From: Micromonospora qiuiae | GTDB taxonomy: Bacteria > Actinomycetota > Actinomycetes > Mycobacteriales > Micromonosporaceae | Reading direction: 5' to 3' | Assembly: GCF_016863555.1 (NCBI RefSeq) | Contig: NZ_BOPC01000037.1 | Location: forward strand, 47,621 to 111,620 | DNA: 64,000 nucleotides | Shown: one piece after another, positions 1-8,542 of the stretch | Layout of the letters: each line of letters opens with the position of its first letter | How positions within the stretch are numbered: position 1 is the stretch's first letter | Made by a program: the position numbers and the translations under genes | Notes under the pieces: generated by a model | Databases searched by the model: none | Told to the model about the DNA's origin: nothing | What the model saw: only the letters and a program-made list of their open reading frames with translations

Positions 1-198
1 TTGCCGGGCCTGATCGCGGCGAGCGGCGCCGGCCAATTCGTCGGTCCCGGGGCGATCGGGCCCGCCATCACCGTCGGGGCGCTGGGCGTCGGGGCCATCG
101 GCGTACGGCACGCGCTGCGTCACAATCGGCTCGCCGAGCGGGCCATGCCGGAGCGGTCGCCGGCCTCAGCGCGTCCGGCCGGCGTCCTGCACGTATAG
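1..198 (+). CDS. C-terminal fragment of a membrane protein (cut by window edge)
   Basis: The frame is open from the first base, so this is the 3' end of a gene that begins outside the window. The visible 65 residues start with a Gly/Ala/Val-rich hydrophobic stretch (about residues 4-37) that can form one or two membrane helices, followed by a basic cytoplasmic-type tail (RHALRHNRLAER). This resembles the last helix and tail of a transporter such as an MFS permease, but the fragment is too short to assign a family. Its end overlaps the end of the convergent gene at 166-570 by 33 bp. Confidence 0.45.
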   Translation: MPGLIAASGAGQFVGPGAIGPAITVGALGVGAIGVRHALRHNRLAERAMPERSPASARPAGVLHV

Positions 199-570
199 CA
201 GCTCCAGGATCGCCCGGGTCGCCTCGAACCAGCGGTCCAGCCAGCCCGGGGGCGGCACGCTGCCCCTGGGGGGCAACTCCATCATCAGGCCCCGCAGCAG
301 CGGGTGATCCACGAGGGAGCCGCTGTCCGTGGTCGACCAGCCGGACGCCGGGAACGACGGTTCGGTGAGCGGGTTGGGGTCCAGCGACGGCAGGGTGAGC
401 GGCGGCGTGGCCGCCTCGGTCGCCACCGCGCTGTCCCGGCCGGTCGGCTCGGTCTCCGTCGACACCACCTCGGTCAACACGGTGTCCCGGCGGGCGCCGC
501 GGTACTTGCCACCGAACCGCTCCGGCTTTCCCGGCCCGTTGGTGAGGTTCTCTGACCCGATACTCGTCAT
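166..570 (-). CDS. Small hypothetical protein, 134 residues
   Basis: I do not recognise the family. The ATG start at 570 gives a 134-residue, soluble-looking protein with no signal peptide or membrane helix. The first half is polar and disorder-like (Gly, Pro, Thr, Ser, Asp). The C-terminal part has an amphipathic segment, WLDRWFEATRAILELLYV, which probably forms a helix. Third codon positions are almost all G or C as in neighbouring genes, which supports coding. It converges on the membrane-protein fragment to its left with a short overlap. No function can be inferred. Confidence 0.55.
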   Translation of the reverse strand: MTSIGSENLTNGPGKPERFGGKYRGARRDTVLTEVVSTETEPTGRDSAVATEAATPPLTLPSLDPNPLTEPSFPASGWSTTDSGSLVDHPLLRGLMMELPPRGSVPPPGWLDRWFEATRAILELLYVQDAGRTR

Positions 571-773
571 CGTCTCGCCTGCCTCGTTCGGTTACCCGCC
601 CTGCTCGGGGGGATGTCGACCAGCGCGTACCGACAGGTACAACGAGACGGGCACGTTGTGGCGACGGCGGGGCGACGGATCGCGCGCGGCCGGGCCGTGC
701 GCCGGTCCTCGGCGGACGCACGGGTCCCCGCCCGGCCACGCCGGACGGGGACCCTGCAGCGCTGCCCCGGGAG

Positions 774-1001
774 TCAGCCCCGGCCGAAGGCGCCGTCCCG
801 AGTGCTGGTGACGAAGGCGTGCCAGTCACCCGGGGCGAAGACCAGGGCCGGACCTGCCTTGTCTTTCGAGTCCCGGACTCCGACCGCTCCGGTCACGTAG
901 GCCACCTCCACGCAGTTGTCGCAGTTCGGCCCGCTCTTCGAGCTCTTGAACCAGTTCGCCTGCGTCAGGTCGACGGGGAATGCTTTCGCGGCCATTTCCA
1001 C
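774..1001 (-). CDS. DUF397 domain protein (Scr2-like partner of the upstream regulator)
   Basis: A 75-residue protein with the DUF397 pattern: an N-terminal W(F)KSSKSG motif at about residues 17-23, a Cys-containing N-C-V-E-V-A strand, then GVRDSKD and a C-terminal W..F segment. In actinobacteria DUF397 proteins are encoded directly after XRE regulators with a DUF5753 domain, and the pair has been described as a toxin-antitoxin-like or developmental switch (Scr1/Scr2 type). The GTG start at 1001 has GGAG five bases upstream. An ATG at 995 is a possible alternative. The start lies inside the end of the regulator gene (overlap 37 bp), so the two are translationally linked. Confidence 0.85.
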   Translation of the reverse strand: MEMAAKAFPVDLTQANWFKSSKSGPNCDNCVEVAYVTGAVGVRDSKDKAGPALVFAPGDWHAFVTSTRDGAFGRG

Positions 1002-1846
1002 AACGGCTCCTCTGCCAGTTTCGCGATGTATCCGACGGACTCCTCCGGACGCATGGCCGCTGCTCGAATGTGATCGAAGATGAAGCTGTACTTCTGTAGT
1101 TCGTCGCTCTTCTCCAGGAAGAGCCCACCCGTGGCGTTCTCCGCGTACACGACATCCGGATCACCGGCTTCGGGGAAGCTGAGGATCGTGAAGGTGCCGT
1201 CCATGCCGGCGTGCGCCCCCACCTCGAACGGCAGGATCTGTAGCGTCACGTTCGGCATCTGGGCCACCTCCACCAGTCGGCGCAGTTGGTCACGCATCAC
1301 CGCTTCCCCGCCAACCGGACGGCACATCACCGCCTCATCGAGCACCACCCATAGATCGACCGGATCATCCTGGGTCAACAACGACTGGCGCCCGAGTCGG
1401 ACACGCACCCGTTGCCGCACCTGCTCAGTGGTGAAGTCGGGGCGGGCGGCGCGGATCATCGCGGTGGCGTAGTCCTCGGTCTCCAGCAGCCCGGGAACGA
1501 CCTGCTGCTCCCACGCGCGGATCGAACTCGCCGCAGCCTCCAAGCCCACGTACGCCCCGACCAGCACCGTGCTGTACGGATGCCACCAGCCCTTCTGTCG
1601 CGCCTCGCGGGCGATCTGCACCAACTCGTCGCTCTCGGGGCCCACCACCCCGTAGATCCCGAGCATGTCCCGGACGTCGCGGGGCGTCGCGGTGGTGTGG
1701 CCGGTCTCGATCCGGGAGATCTTCGATGCCGAGCACTCCAAGTGCTCGGCAACGGCCTCGATGGTGATCCCGGCCGCTTCGCGCCGGCGGCGCAGCTCCG
1801 CGCCGAGCCGGCGCCGCCGGATGGTCGGGCTGCGCCGCTCGCTCAC
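965..1846 (-). CDS. XRE-family regulator with DUF5753 domain (Scr1-type)
   Basis: This 293-residue protein has an N-terminal helix-turn-helix (about residues 13-70, with the typical GITIEAVAEHLECSASKISR recognition region) followed by a DUF5753 domain (about 85-275: WEQQVVPGLLETEDYA near 112, and VTLQILPFEVGAHAGMDG near 225). Such proteins bind DNA through the HTH and are controlled or antagonised by the cognate DUF397 protein; here that is the overlapping downstream gene at 774-1001. The GTG start at 1846 has a strong GGAGAGGTGA ribosome binding site. In Streptomyces, pairs of this class (WhiJ/BldB-related) influence development and antibiotic production. What this pair controls cannot be read from the sequence. 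Confidence 0.88.
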   Translation of the reverse strand: MSERRSPTIRRRRLGAELRRRREAAGITIEAVAEHLECSASKISRIETGHTTATPRDVRDMLGIYGVVGPESDELVQIAREARQKGWWHPYSTVLVGAYVGLEAAASSIRAWEQQVVPGLLETEDYATAMIRAARPDFTTEQVRQRVRVRLGRQSLLTQDDPVDLWVVLDEAVMCRPVGGEAVMRDQLRRLVEVAQMPNVTLQILPFEVGAHAGMDGTFTILSFPEAGDPDVVYAENATGGLFLEKSDELQKYSFIFDHIRAAAMRPEESVGYIAKLAEEPLWKWPRKHSPST

Positions 1847-2313
1847 GGTGTCACCTCTCCGCCTCGACGCGCCGTTCTCACCACCCCGCCTAGGGCGCGA
1901 CTATTGGGCGGCGGGCGTTCGCGGCAGTTGGGTGGAACCGGTTCGACCCGGCCGCGACGGGCAGAACGGCCCTCAGTGTGCCGTCCAGGCGGTGGCACGT
2001 ACAAGCGCCGTTTCGCGCGAGCCGCTCACATCTTGGCAAACAGCGACCTGCAACTTGCACAAAGCACGTCCCTGATGCAGTCTGTCCGCATGACCCGGGT
2101 CACGCACCGTCCCCACCCTGTCTCTCCACGTGATCATCAGGGGTTCGGGACGGTGCAGTCCGCGCGGTCGGGCACCGGTACGCCACCAGCGGATTCCGGG
2201 CTCGCCGGGCAAAGCCGCACGTACCGGCCCACGAGACACGACCTCGTTCGCCGGAGGAAATCCCCCGACAACCTCGCCGGCCGTTGAGCCGGCCGAACCC
2301 TTCAGGAGCCCAT
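1847..2313. other. Intergenic region between divergent genes
   Basis: About 467 bp without a convincing gene. It must hold the promoters of the Scr1-type regulator (leftward) and of the small gene at 2314 (rightward). One feature stands out: a perfect 11-bp palindrome TGCAACTTGCA at 2049-2059, inside a locally AT-richer stretch (about 2030-2090), which could be an operator. No other structure was seen. Confidence 0.4.
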
Positions 2314-2601
2314 GTGCTTCCCCGCTCCGGTGACGTACTGCACGTGACACGCGCGGCGAGCGTCCAGTTCCGCAGACCCATTTTGTTCCGGGTGATCCGA
2401 GTGCTCGACCGGCCGACCTACGACGGCTGGGTCTGGCTCGAAGGCTACGAGTTGAACGCGGCGGGGGACGCGGTCAACCGGCGCTCGATCTTCGTCCAGC
2501 GGGCCGGGCTACGGCAGTTGCAGGCCGCTGGGCAGCCGCGTCCGCACACCGTGCGCTCGGCTCGTCGGGCGCCCGCCCGAGGCTCGATGCGGGTGGCCTG
2601 A
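2314..2601 (+). CDS. Small conserved actinobacterial hypothetical protein
   Basis: A protein of about 95 residues. I prefer the GTG at 2314 because AGGAG lies at 2304-2308, five bases upstream; an in-frame TTG at 2284 lacks such a site. The compact, probably beta-rich core contains the phrases LHVTRAASVQF, FRVIRVLDRPTYDGWVWLEG and RRSIFVQRAGL, followed by a basic Arg-rich tail. Similar small proteins are, from memory, common in Micromonosporaceae and Streptomyces but have no known function. No membrane helix or cysteine is present. Confidence 0.6.
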   Translation: MLPRSGDVLHVTRAASVQFRRPILFRVIRVLDRPTYDGWVWLEGYELNAAGDAVNRRSIFVQRAGLRQLQAAGQPRPHTVRSARRAPARGSMRVA

Positions 2602-2700
2602 GCATCACGAACGGCCGCCGGCGGGCATACCGACGCCATAGAATCGGTGTGCCCGCCCCGGCACGTCTCCACCCCGCGCGTCCAGGACCTCGAACCTGGG

Positions 2701-3141
2701 ATGGCCATGGTCAATCTGTCCGCGCGGTGGCCCCATCGGTCCCGTATCATCCACTCCTTCGGACTCCTGGCACTGCTCGGTGCCACCATCCTGGTGGTAC
2801 TGGTCCGCGATCCCGCCCTGTCGTCCACCCGGCTGGCCGAGCCGCTGCCGGCTCCGGAGATCACTGTGGTGGAGAGCGATCCGCTCGAGCCGGACGGGAC
2901 CGGCGGCGCCTGGGACGAGTTCGCGCCCGGCGCCCCGGTCGGGAGGGCGGCCGGCGAGCCGACCGCCGGGTACGCCTCTCCTCTCCCGTCGGATGACGAA
3001 TCGGCGGGCACCGACCACGCGACCGGTGAGCAGCACACACCCGACGAGGTCAGACGTTCGCTGTTCTGGTCGGGCATCTTCGGGCTGGCGATCTCGCTCG
3101 CCGGCCTGGGGCTCGTCGGCACCAGACGCCGCGGTTGGTGA
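2701..3141 (+). CDS. Hypothetical two-helix membrane protein
   Basis: I do not recognise the family. From the ATG at 2701 (or 2707) the product has about 146 residues: a first membrane segment near residues 19-36 (GLLALLGATILVVLV), an extracytoplasmic-looking acidic and Pro/Gly-rich loop of about 80 residues, and a second helix near the C-terminus (SGIFGLAISLAGLGLVG) ending in RRRGW. This N-in, loop-out, C-in layout suggests a small envelope protein. An upstream in-frame start at 2647 would add a polar stretch before the first helix. It ends 10 bp before the convergent PASTA gene. Confidence 0.55.
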   Translation: MAMVNLSARWPHRSRIIHSFGLLALLGATILVVLVRDPALSSTRLAEPLPAPEITVVESDPLEPDGTGGAWDEFAPGAPVGRAAGEPTAGYASPLPSDDESAGTDHATGEQHTPDEVRRSLFWSGIFGLAISLAGLGLVGTRRRGW

Positions 3142-3151
3142 ATCGGAGCGC

Positions 3152-3904
3152 TCACCCGGTGGGGCTCACCGTGGCGGGCGGCTCGGTGGTCGGCGCACCC
3201 GTCGTCGGCGACGGGCTCGCACTGGCCTCGGCAACCACCAGCGTGATCTCGTCGCCGACCTCGACCAGCTCACCCGCCTCCGGATCGGTGGCGATGACGG
3301 TGCCCGCCGGCTCCTCCGACGGGCGGTACTCCACCCGGTGGTCGAGGCCCAGTTGGTCCAGCACCGCCCGCGCCGCGGCCTCCGAGTAACCGACCAGTGG
3401 CGGCAGCGGCAGTCGCACCGCAGCGGCGCTGGTCGTCGGCGCGGGCGAGGGCGAGCGCGGAGTCGGCGAGGCCGATCGGATGGTCGGGGGTGCCGCTGTC
3501 GGCTGCTGCGGAGCCGGCCCGTCGTCGTCCACGGCCTGGCGCGCCAGCCACACCCCCACACCGATCAGGCCGAGCAGGAGCAGCAGGACGATTCCCCAGA
3601 GGATCGGCAACCACCAGGGACGGTCCGGCTGCTCGTCGCCGTACCAGTCTCCGTCCGCCAGTTCGCGGTCGTTGCCCGGCCGGATCGACGGCACCTCCGC
3701 GCGCCCCGACCATGCCGCCGGCCCCGACCGCTGCGTCGGCGGCAACGGTGCGGTCGCCTCCGGTTTGCCGGATCCCGGCGTACGCCCCAACGGCGCCGTC
3801 TCGTCCGGCGTGCGCCCGGTCGGCGCGGTCTCGGGGTGCCCGGCAGCGGCCGGTGGCCACGGGCGGGTCTGGTCGTCGGGGGGCTCCTGGCGGTCGTCGC
3901 TCAT
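3152..3904 (-). CDS. Single-pass membrane protein with one PASTA domain
   Basis: A 250-residue protein from the ATG at 3904, which has an AAGGGGA ribosome binding site. The first 105 residues are cytoplasmic, Pro/Thr/Arg-rich and disordered. A membrane helix follows at about 109-130 (LPILWGIVLLLLLGLIGVGVW), then a Ser/Pro/Thr linker and one PASTA repeat near 185-240 (LPPLVGYSEAAARAVLDQLG ... VEVGDEITLVV), then a short Pro/Thr tail. PASTA domains bind peptidoglycan fragments or beta-lactams and usually sit on PknB-type kinases or penicillin-binding proteins. Here there is no kinase domain, so it is probably a wall-sensing or scaffold protein. A second such gene follows 153 bp to the right, also on the minus strand. 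Confidence 0.8.
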   Translation of the reverse strand: MSDDRQEPPDDQTRPWPPAAAGHPETAPTGRTPDETAPLGRTPGSGKPEATAPLPPTQRSGPAAWSGRAEVPSIRPGNDRELADGDWYGDEQPDRPWWLPILWGIVLLLLLGLIGVGVWLARQAVDDDGPAPQQPTAAPPTIRSASPTPRSPSPAPTTSAAAVRLPLPPLVGYSEAAARAVLDQLGLDHRVEYRPSEEPAGTVIATDPEAGELVEVGDEITLVVAEASASPSPTTGAPTTEPPATVSPTG

Positions 3905-4057
3905 CGCACGTCCCCTTCCGCCAGCCGGGCGGGCATCGAGGCCCTCGACGGTCAACCTACTGCTCCACCGCCCTGATCACCCTCAACCTGTGGCGTCGGA
4001 TGCGTGTCACCTGAGCAGAGGCCCGGATCCGGGAGGACCCCAGCCCAAGATCCAGTT

Positions 4058-4705
4058 TTAGGCGGTGCCGCACCAGATGGAGACGATGTCGTTCCACTGC
4101 CGCATGGTGCCGTCAGGAGGATCCTGGGCGGTGACCGTCCCGGACTTCCCGGTCGGGTAGCGAGGCGAGAAACCGTCGTCGACGAGGCGGTCTTTCGCGT
4201 CGCTGCAGTCGTCCCCGATCAGGTCCGGCACCTCGTTCGGCGGGGCCGCCCCGGCCACGTTGACCACGACGGTGATGCCGCGCTTCACCGGCGTACCCGC
4301 CTCCGGGTTGGTGCTGCGCACGCTGGAGCTGTTTCCCCTGCCGAAGACGAACCGCCAGCCCAGTCCCCGGTCCCGCAGCTCCTCCCGGGCCTCCTCGAAG
4401 TCCATCCCGACAAGGTCCGGCACGGTGAGCCCGGTCGGCTGGGCCGGCGCCGCACTGCTCGGCTTGGCGGCCGGGGTCGGCCGGCTGCGCGGCGGCGAGG
4501 TGGTGGGTTGGGCGCTGGGGGTAGGGCCACCGGTCGCATCAGCGGACAGGGGCGTTGTCGGCTTCCGGTCACCGGCCAGCACCCAGCCGCCGGTCGCTCC
4601 GATGATCGCGAGCAGCACCGCCGCTAGGCCGCCACCGATGATCAGCCTGCGGTCCGGGCCGGCGTCACCGCGCCCCGACCGCCCGTCCGTGGTCCCGTCG
4701 TTCAT
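4058..4705 (-). CDS. Single-pass membrane protein with two PASTA domains
   Basis: A 215-residue protein. The ATG at 4705 is chosen because the reading frame upstream looks non-coding and this start precedes a short Asp/Arg-rich N-terminus leading into a membrane helix (about residues 22-44, IIGGGLAAVLLAIIGATGGW). A Pro/Thr/Ser linker then leads to two PASTA repeats: TVPDLVGMDFEEAREELRDR (about 100-157) and NEVPDLIGDDCSDAKDRLVD (about 163-215). Extracytoplasmic peptidoglycan or muropeptide binding is the family role. No kinase domain is attached. The second repeat contains two cysteines (at its start and the WCGTA end) that could form a disulfide. It is probably functionally related to the PASTA gene at 3152-3904. 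Confidence 0.8.
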   Translation of the reverse strand: MNDGTTDGRSGRGDAGPDRRLIIGGGLAAVLLAIIGATGGWVLAGDRKPTTPLSADATGGPTPSAQPTTSPPRSRPTPAAKPSSAAPAQPTGLTVPDLVGMDFEEAREELRDRGLGWRFVFGRGNSSSVRSTNPEAGTPVKRGITVVVNVAGAAPPNEVPDLIGDDCSDAKDRLVDDGFSPRYPTGKSGTVTAQDPPDGTMRQWNDIVSIWCGTA

Positions 4706-4828
4706 ACCGCCCCACCGCCCTATCACCGGCGACCGTATCCGCCGATGCCAAGCACTGTCCGTCACCGTTCGCCGTCTGGTACGGCGCACGACTCGCCGCA
4801 CCGAGCACAGGACGTTACGCTGCCCGGC

Positions 4829-6094
4829 ATGGCCAGAGTGGGCTGGGGAGGATCGATCGCCACCGCGGCCGGCGTGGCGGCCGGTGCCGGGGCGGCCCAA
4901 CTGGGATTCGGCTACGGCCTGGGCATCCTCAACTGGGCACCGGCCGAGACCACCGCCAGCACGGCGACCTGGGTGGCGAGCCTGATCTGGGCCACCTGGA
5001 TCGCGGCCACCTCGACCATCTTCGGTGCGGTCTGCGCCCAGCGGCTGCACGATCGACGCTTTGTCGCCGCCAGCCCGGCGCAGGGTCCCGGTGCCGGCCG
5101 GCGGGACGGGGGCAGCCTGTGGTGGGGTGCCCTGTCCGGCGCCGCCGCGCTGGGCGCACTGATCACGGTGCTGCTGGTCGCCGTACCGGCCCGGGTCGCG
5201 GTGGTGCCGGACACGCCGTCCCCCCGGGACATGGCCGCCGCGTACGCGGCGCTCGGCGTCCTGGTCGGTGCGCTGGTCGCGCTCTGGGCGCTGCGCTGCC
5301 GGGCGGCGGCCACCAACATCATCGCCACGGCCGGCTGGTTGTGGCTGCTCGCCGTGGTCGCCGTGGTCGACTCGGTGCTCGCCGGTCGCGGCCTGACCAC
5401 CGCACAGCTCGGCATCTGGCAGCTCAGTTCAGGCAGCGACCAGTTCTGGATCCGGGACTACTTCTACTGGCCCGGGGCCGTCCTCTCGCTCGGGTCGGCG
5501 CTGCTGATCGGCGCGCTGGCCGCCCGGGCGGGTGTCCGCGACGCCGACCGCCGGGTCGGTGCCACCGCCTCGGGTGCGGCCGGCCCGCTGCTGGTGGCGG
5601 TCGCGTACTTCCTGGCTGTGCCGAGGCTTACCGCGATCAGCCCGGAGCAGGTGTCCGCCCACCTGATCGCCCCGTACGCGGTGATAGTCGGCATCGGCGG
5701 TTCCGTCCTGGTCGCGGCGCTCGCCCAGCGTTCGGCCCGGCGCGCGACGAGCAGGCCCGACCCCGGCGCAGCCACCGCCGTGCCCCGCCAGCGCACCGGC
5801 GACCACGACACGCCCGGCACCGATCCGGTCACCGCAGTCGACACCCCAGCCGTACGCACCGATCCCGCCACGCCCACCGGCCCGGGTGCCGGCGGCACCG
5901 CTACCGGCAGCGCCGGTCGTCGGCGCACACCCGCGTCCTCGTCCTCGGCGCCGGTACCCGCCGCACCAGCCACTCGCGGGGCGAGGAGCCGCAAGCCAGC
6001 GGCAAAGGCCACCCGGACCACGGAGTCGGCCAGCACCACCGGGACGGCCGATGCCGACACCGCACGCCCCGCTGACGGCGACGAACAGGGCTGA
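4829..6094 (+). CDS. Polytopic membrane protein of unknown function
   Basis: A protein of about 421 residues from the ATG at 4829 (an upstream in-frame ATG at 4745 lies in the divergent promoter region and is less likely). Roughly seven hydrophobic segments are visible between residues 10 and 300: GFGYGLGIL, ATWVASLIWATWIAATSTIFG, AALGALITVLLVAVPARV, AAYAALGVLVGALVALWAL, WLWLLAVVAVVDSVL and two later ones. A long Thr/Ala/Pro-rich, low-complexity tail of about 110 residues follows. It is read divergently from the two-PASTA gene. I do not recognise a transporter or enzyme signature. The tail looks disordered and ends acidic (DGDEQG). Confidence 0.7.
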   Translation: MARVGWGGSIATAAGVAAGAGAAQLGFGYGLGILNWAPAETTASTATWVASLIWATWIAATSTIFGAVCAQRLHDRRFVAASPAQGPGAGRRDGGSLWWGALSGAAALGALITVLLVAVPARVAVVPDTPSPRDMAAAYAALGVLVGALVALWALRCRAAATNIIATAGWLWLLAVVAVVDSVLAGRGLTTAQLGIWQLSSGSDQFWIRDYFYWPGAVLSLGSALLIGALAARAGVRDADRRVGATASGAAGPLLVAVAYFLAVPRLTAISPEQVSAHLIAPYAVIVGIGGSVLVAALAQRSARRATSRPDPGAATAVPRQRTGDHDTPGTDPVTAVDTPAVRTDPATPTGPGAGGTATGSAGRRRTPASSSSAPVPAAPATRGARSRKPAAKATRTTESASTTGTADADTARPADGDEQG

Positions 6095-6130
6095 CAGGCC
6101 CTCATGGGGCCACAGGGACAAACAGGGCGA

Positions 6131-7609
6131 TCAGCCGATCGGCCAGCTGTGCACCGGCTCGTTGGTGCGCTGCAACTCCGCGTAGCGCTGCAACATGTGG
6201 CGCAGGGCGGCGTGGCGATCCAGGTTGCGGTGCCGCTCGGCGGCCCAGACCGTGGCGGTCTGCCAGGCCGCCCCGTTACGGCCGGTACGGCAGCGCTGCT
6301 CGATGATGCCGAGCAGGCGGTCACGTTCGGCCGGGGCCACCCCGAAGCCGTCGAGTCCCGCCGAGGCGATCGGCAGCAGCACGTCGAGCACCAGCGTGGT
6401 TACCGGCACCTCGCCGAGCCGCGGCCAGTGCAGGATGGCGTCCATCCCGCGTCGGGCCGCGGCGTGGAAGTTCTCCTCGGCTGAGCTGAAGGTGAGCTGA
6501 CTCCAGATCGGCCGGTCGGCCTCGGCCAGACCACGGACCAGACCGAAGTAGAAGGCGGCGTTGGCCAGCATGTCGACGACGGTCGGCCCGGCGGGCAGTA
6601 CGCGGTTCTCCACCCGCAGGTGCGGGCGGCCGTCCATGATGTCGTAGACCGGCCGGTTCCACCGGTAGACCGTGCCGTTGTGCAGCCGCAGCTCGGCCAA
6701 CTCGGGTACCCCGCCGGCGTGCAGGACCTCCACCGGGTCCTCTGTCTCGCAGATCGGCAGCAACGGCGGGAAGTAGCGGACGTTCTCCTCGAAGAGATCG
6801 AAGATCGAGGTGATCCAGCGCTCACCGAACCACACCCGGGGGCGTACCCCCTGGGCCTTCAACTCGTCCGGCCGGGTGTCGGTGGCCTGCTCGAACAGTG
6901 CGATCCGGGTTTCCGCCCAGAGCTGCCGTCCGTACAGGAACGGCGAGTTGGCGCCCATCGCCACCTGCGCCGCCGAGATCGCCTGTGAGGCGTTCCAGTA
7001 GTCCGCGAAGCTGTCCGGTGCGACCTGAAGATGGAACTGGAGGCTGGTGCACGCCGCCTCCGGCGCGATCGAGTCGGTGTGCGTACGCAGCCGCTCGACG
7101 CCGCGGATGTCGAGTTCGATGTCCTCGCCCCGGGCACCGACGATCTGGTCGTTGAGCACCCGGTACCGCTCGTTGGTGGAGAGGTTGTCCGCCACCAGAT
7201 GACGCTCGGTCAGCGTGGGCAGGATGCCGACCAGGACGATCCGGGTGTCCGACCGGGCTGCCCGGTCGTTCGCCCGGGTCAGACTGCCGGTCAGATCACG
7301 CTCGTAGTCGGCGAATCCCCTGCCCTCGATGAGCCGCGGGTTCGCGTTCAACTCGAGGTTGAAGCGTCCCAGCTCGGTCTGGAACAGCGGATCGGCGATG
7401 GCAGCGAGGATCTCGTCGTTGCGCATGGCGGGTTCGGCGTTCGGGTCCACCAGGTTGAGCTCGATCTCCAACCCGGTCATCGGCCGGTCGGCATCGAACC
7501 CGAAGTCGTCCAGCATCAGCGCGAAGACGTCCAGACAGCGGCGGACCTTCTGCCGGTACCGGACCCGGTCCTCACGGGAGAAGGCGGCTCGGTCGACGTC
7601 CCTGCCCAT
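6131..7609 (-). CDS. Glutamate-cysteine ligase-like protein (GCS2 family)
   Basis: A 492-residue member of the GCS2 carboxylate-amine ligase family. Diagnostic stretches are GLEIELNLVDPNAEPAMRND near residue 46, FNLELNANPR near 82, an ACTSLQFHLQV strand near 187, SPFLYGRQLW near 222, VWFGERWI near 257 and PHLRVENRVLPAGPTVVDM near 332. Family enzymes ligate an amino acid to glutamate using ATP (gamma-glutamylcysteine synthesis is the model reaction). Actinobacteria use mycothiol rather than glutathione, so the real substrate is uncertain, and EgtA-like ergothioneine work is one alternative. The ATG at 7609 has a clear GGGAGGAAAC site. Confidence 0.85.
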   Translation of the reverse strand: MGRDVDRAAFSREDRVRYRQKVRRCLDVFALMLDDFGFDADRPMTGLEIELNLVDPNAEPAMRNDEILAAIADPLFQTELGRFNLELNANPRLIEGRGFADYERDLTGSLTRANDRAARSDTRIVLVGILPTLTERHLVADNLSTNERYRVLNDQIVGARGEDIELDIRGVERLRTHTDSIAPEAACTSLQFHLQVAPDSFADYWNASQAISAAQVAMGANSPFLYGRQLWAETRIALFEQATDTRPDELKAQGVRPRVWFGERWITSIFDLFEENVRYFPPLLPICETEDPVEVLHAGGVPELAELRLHNGTVYRWNRPVYDIMDGRPHLRVENRVLPAGPTVVDMLANAAFYFGLVRGLAEADRPIWSQLTFSSAEENFHAAARRGMDAILHWPRLGEVPVTTLVLDVLLPIASAGLDGFGVAPAERDRLLGIIEQRCRTGRNGAAWQTATVWAAERHRNLDRHAALRHMLQRYAELQRTNEPVHSWPIG

Positions 7610-7935
7610 GTTTCCTCCCGGCGCGCGACGCGACGGAACGATCTCCGCTCCGCAGCGCAGTGTGAACCATACTCGGTAAAAGCGCCGAACCGATCGGCCC
7701 GGAAGGCCGGTCCATTGTCGCAGCCCACCCGGTTGGCCAGCGGAACCCCGACCGACCGGGTCGGCGCCTCTGCCAGCATCTCTACCCAGCCCGAGAGGGC
7801 AGGCCAGCGGGTCGACCGGCGGCCAAGCTGTGACAATTCACATCGCGCCGCCGGGACGACCGCGGGGGCCGGCGCGGTCGGAGAACGGCCGACCGGCCCG
7901 TGCGGGGCGCGGGCCGGTCGGGGGGCGTACGAGAA
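7610..7935. other. Intergenic region with a terminator
   Basis: About 326 bp between the yceI-like gene and the start of the GCS2 gene, both on the minus strand. It contains the yceI terminator hairpin at 7889-7921 and, next to the ligase start, presumably the ligase promoter. No gene-like frame with normal codon bias was seen. Confidence 0.4.
7889..7921 (-). terminator. Hairpin terminator of the yceI-like gene
   Basis: Perfect 12-bp inverted repeat CCGACCGGCCCG / CGGGCCGGTCGG with a 9-base loop, placed 15 bp after the stop codon of the yceI-like gene on the minus strand. There is no long T run. Confidence 0.6.
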
Positions 7936-8517
7936 TCAGGCCTGGCGGATGGCTTCGCCCTCGATCTCGATCTTGATCTTCTTGCCGACCAGGACACCGC
8001 CCGACTCCAGGGCGACGTTCCAGGTCAGGCCGAAATCCTCGCGGTCGATCTCGGCCGTGGCCGAGAAGCCGAAGATGTCCTGACCGAACGGGCTGCGGCC
8101 GACGCCCTCGAACTCGACCTTCAGGTCGACCGGGCGGGTCACGTCCTTGATGGTGAGCTCACCGGCGAGGACGAACTCGTTGCCCTCGTGGGACTTCACC
8201 CCCGTGCTGCGGTACTCCAGGGTGGCGAACTTCTCCACGTCGAGGAACTCCGGGCTGCGCAGGTGCGCGTCCCGGTCGGCCTGCGCGGTGTTGATGCTGG
8301 CCGCCTGGATGGTGGCGGTGACCGACGACTGGAGGGGCTCCTCGGCGATGGTGATGGTCGCGCTGGCGTCGGCGAAGTCACCGCGCACCTTGCTGACCAT
8401 CATGTGGCGGGCGACGAAGCCGACCCGCTTGTGCGCCGCATCGAGCAGGTAGGTGCCGGCCGTCGGGATGGTCAGGCCGTTCCAGTCGCGGGTAACCGAC
8501 TCGGTGCTGCTGGTCAT
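7936..8517 (-). CDS. YceI family protein
   Basis: A 193-residue YceI/lipocalin-like protein: the opening GTYLLDAAHKRVGFVARHMM, then TVTATIQAASINT near 70, RDAHLRSPEFLDVEKFATLE near 80 and the closing DFGLTWNVALESGGVLVGKK are typical of the family. YceI proteins form a beta-barrel that binds isoprenoid or fatty-acid chains. No signal peptide is visible, so it is probably cytoplasmic. The ATG at 8517 is preferred to an upstream ATG because it is preceded by GAAGGG and matches the usual family start. It is divergent from a MarR regulator, a pairing that suggests inducible control by a lipophilic or oxidative signal. Confidence 0.9.
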   Translation of the reverse strand: MTSSTESVTRDWNGLTIPTAGTYLLDAAHKRVGFVARHMMVSKVRGDFADASATITIAEEPLQSSVTATIQAASINTAQADRDAHLRSPEFLDVEKFATLEYRSTGVKSHEGNEFVLAGELTIKDVTRPVDLKVEFEGVGRSPFGQDIFGFSATAEIDREDFGLTWNVALESGGVLVGKKIKIEIEGEAIRQA

Positions 8518-8542
8518 GAAAGACTGCCCTTCAAGAGATTGA

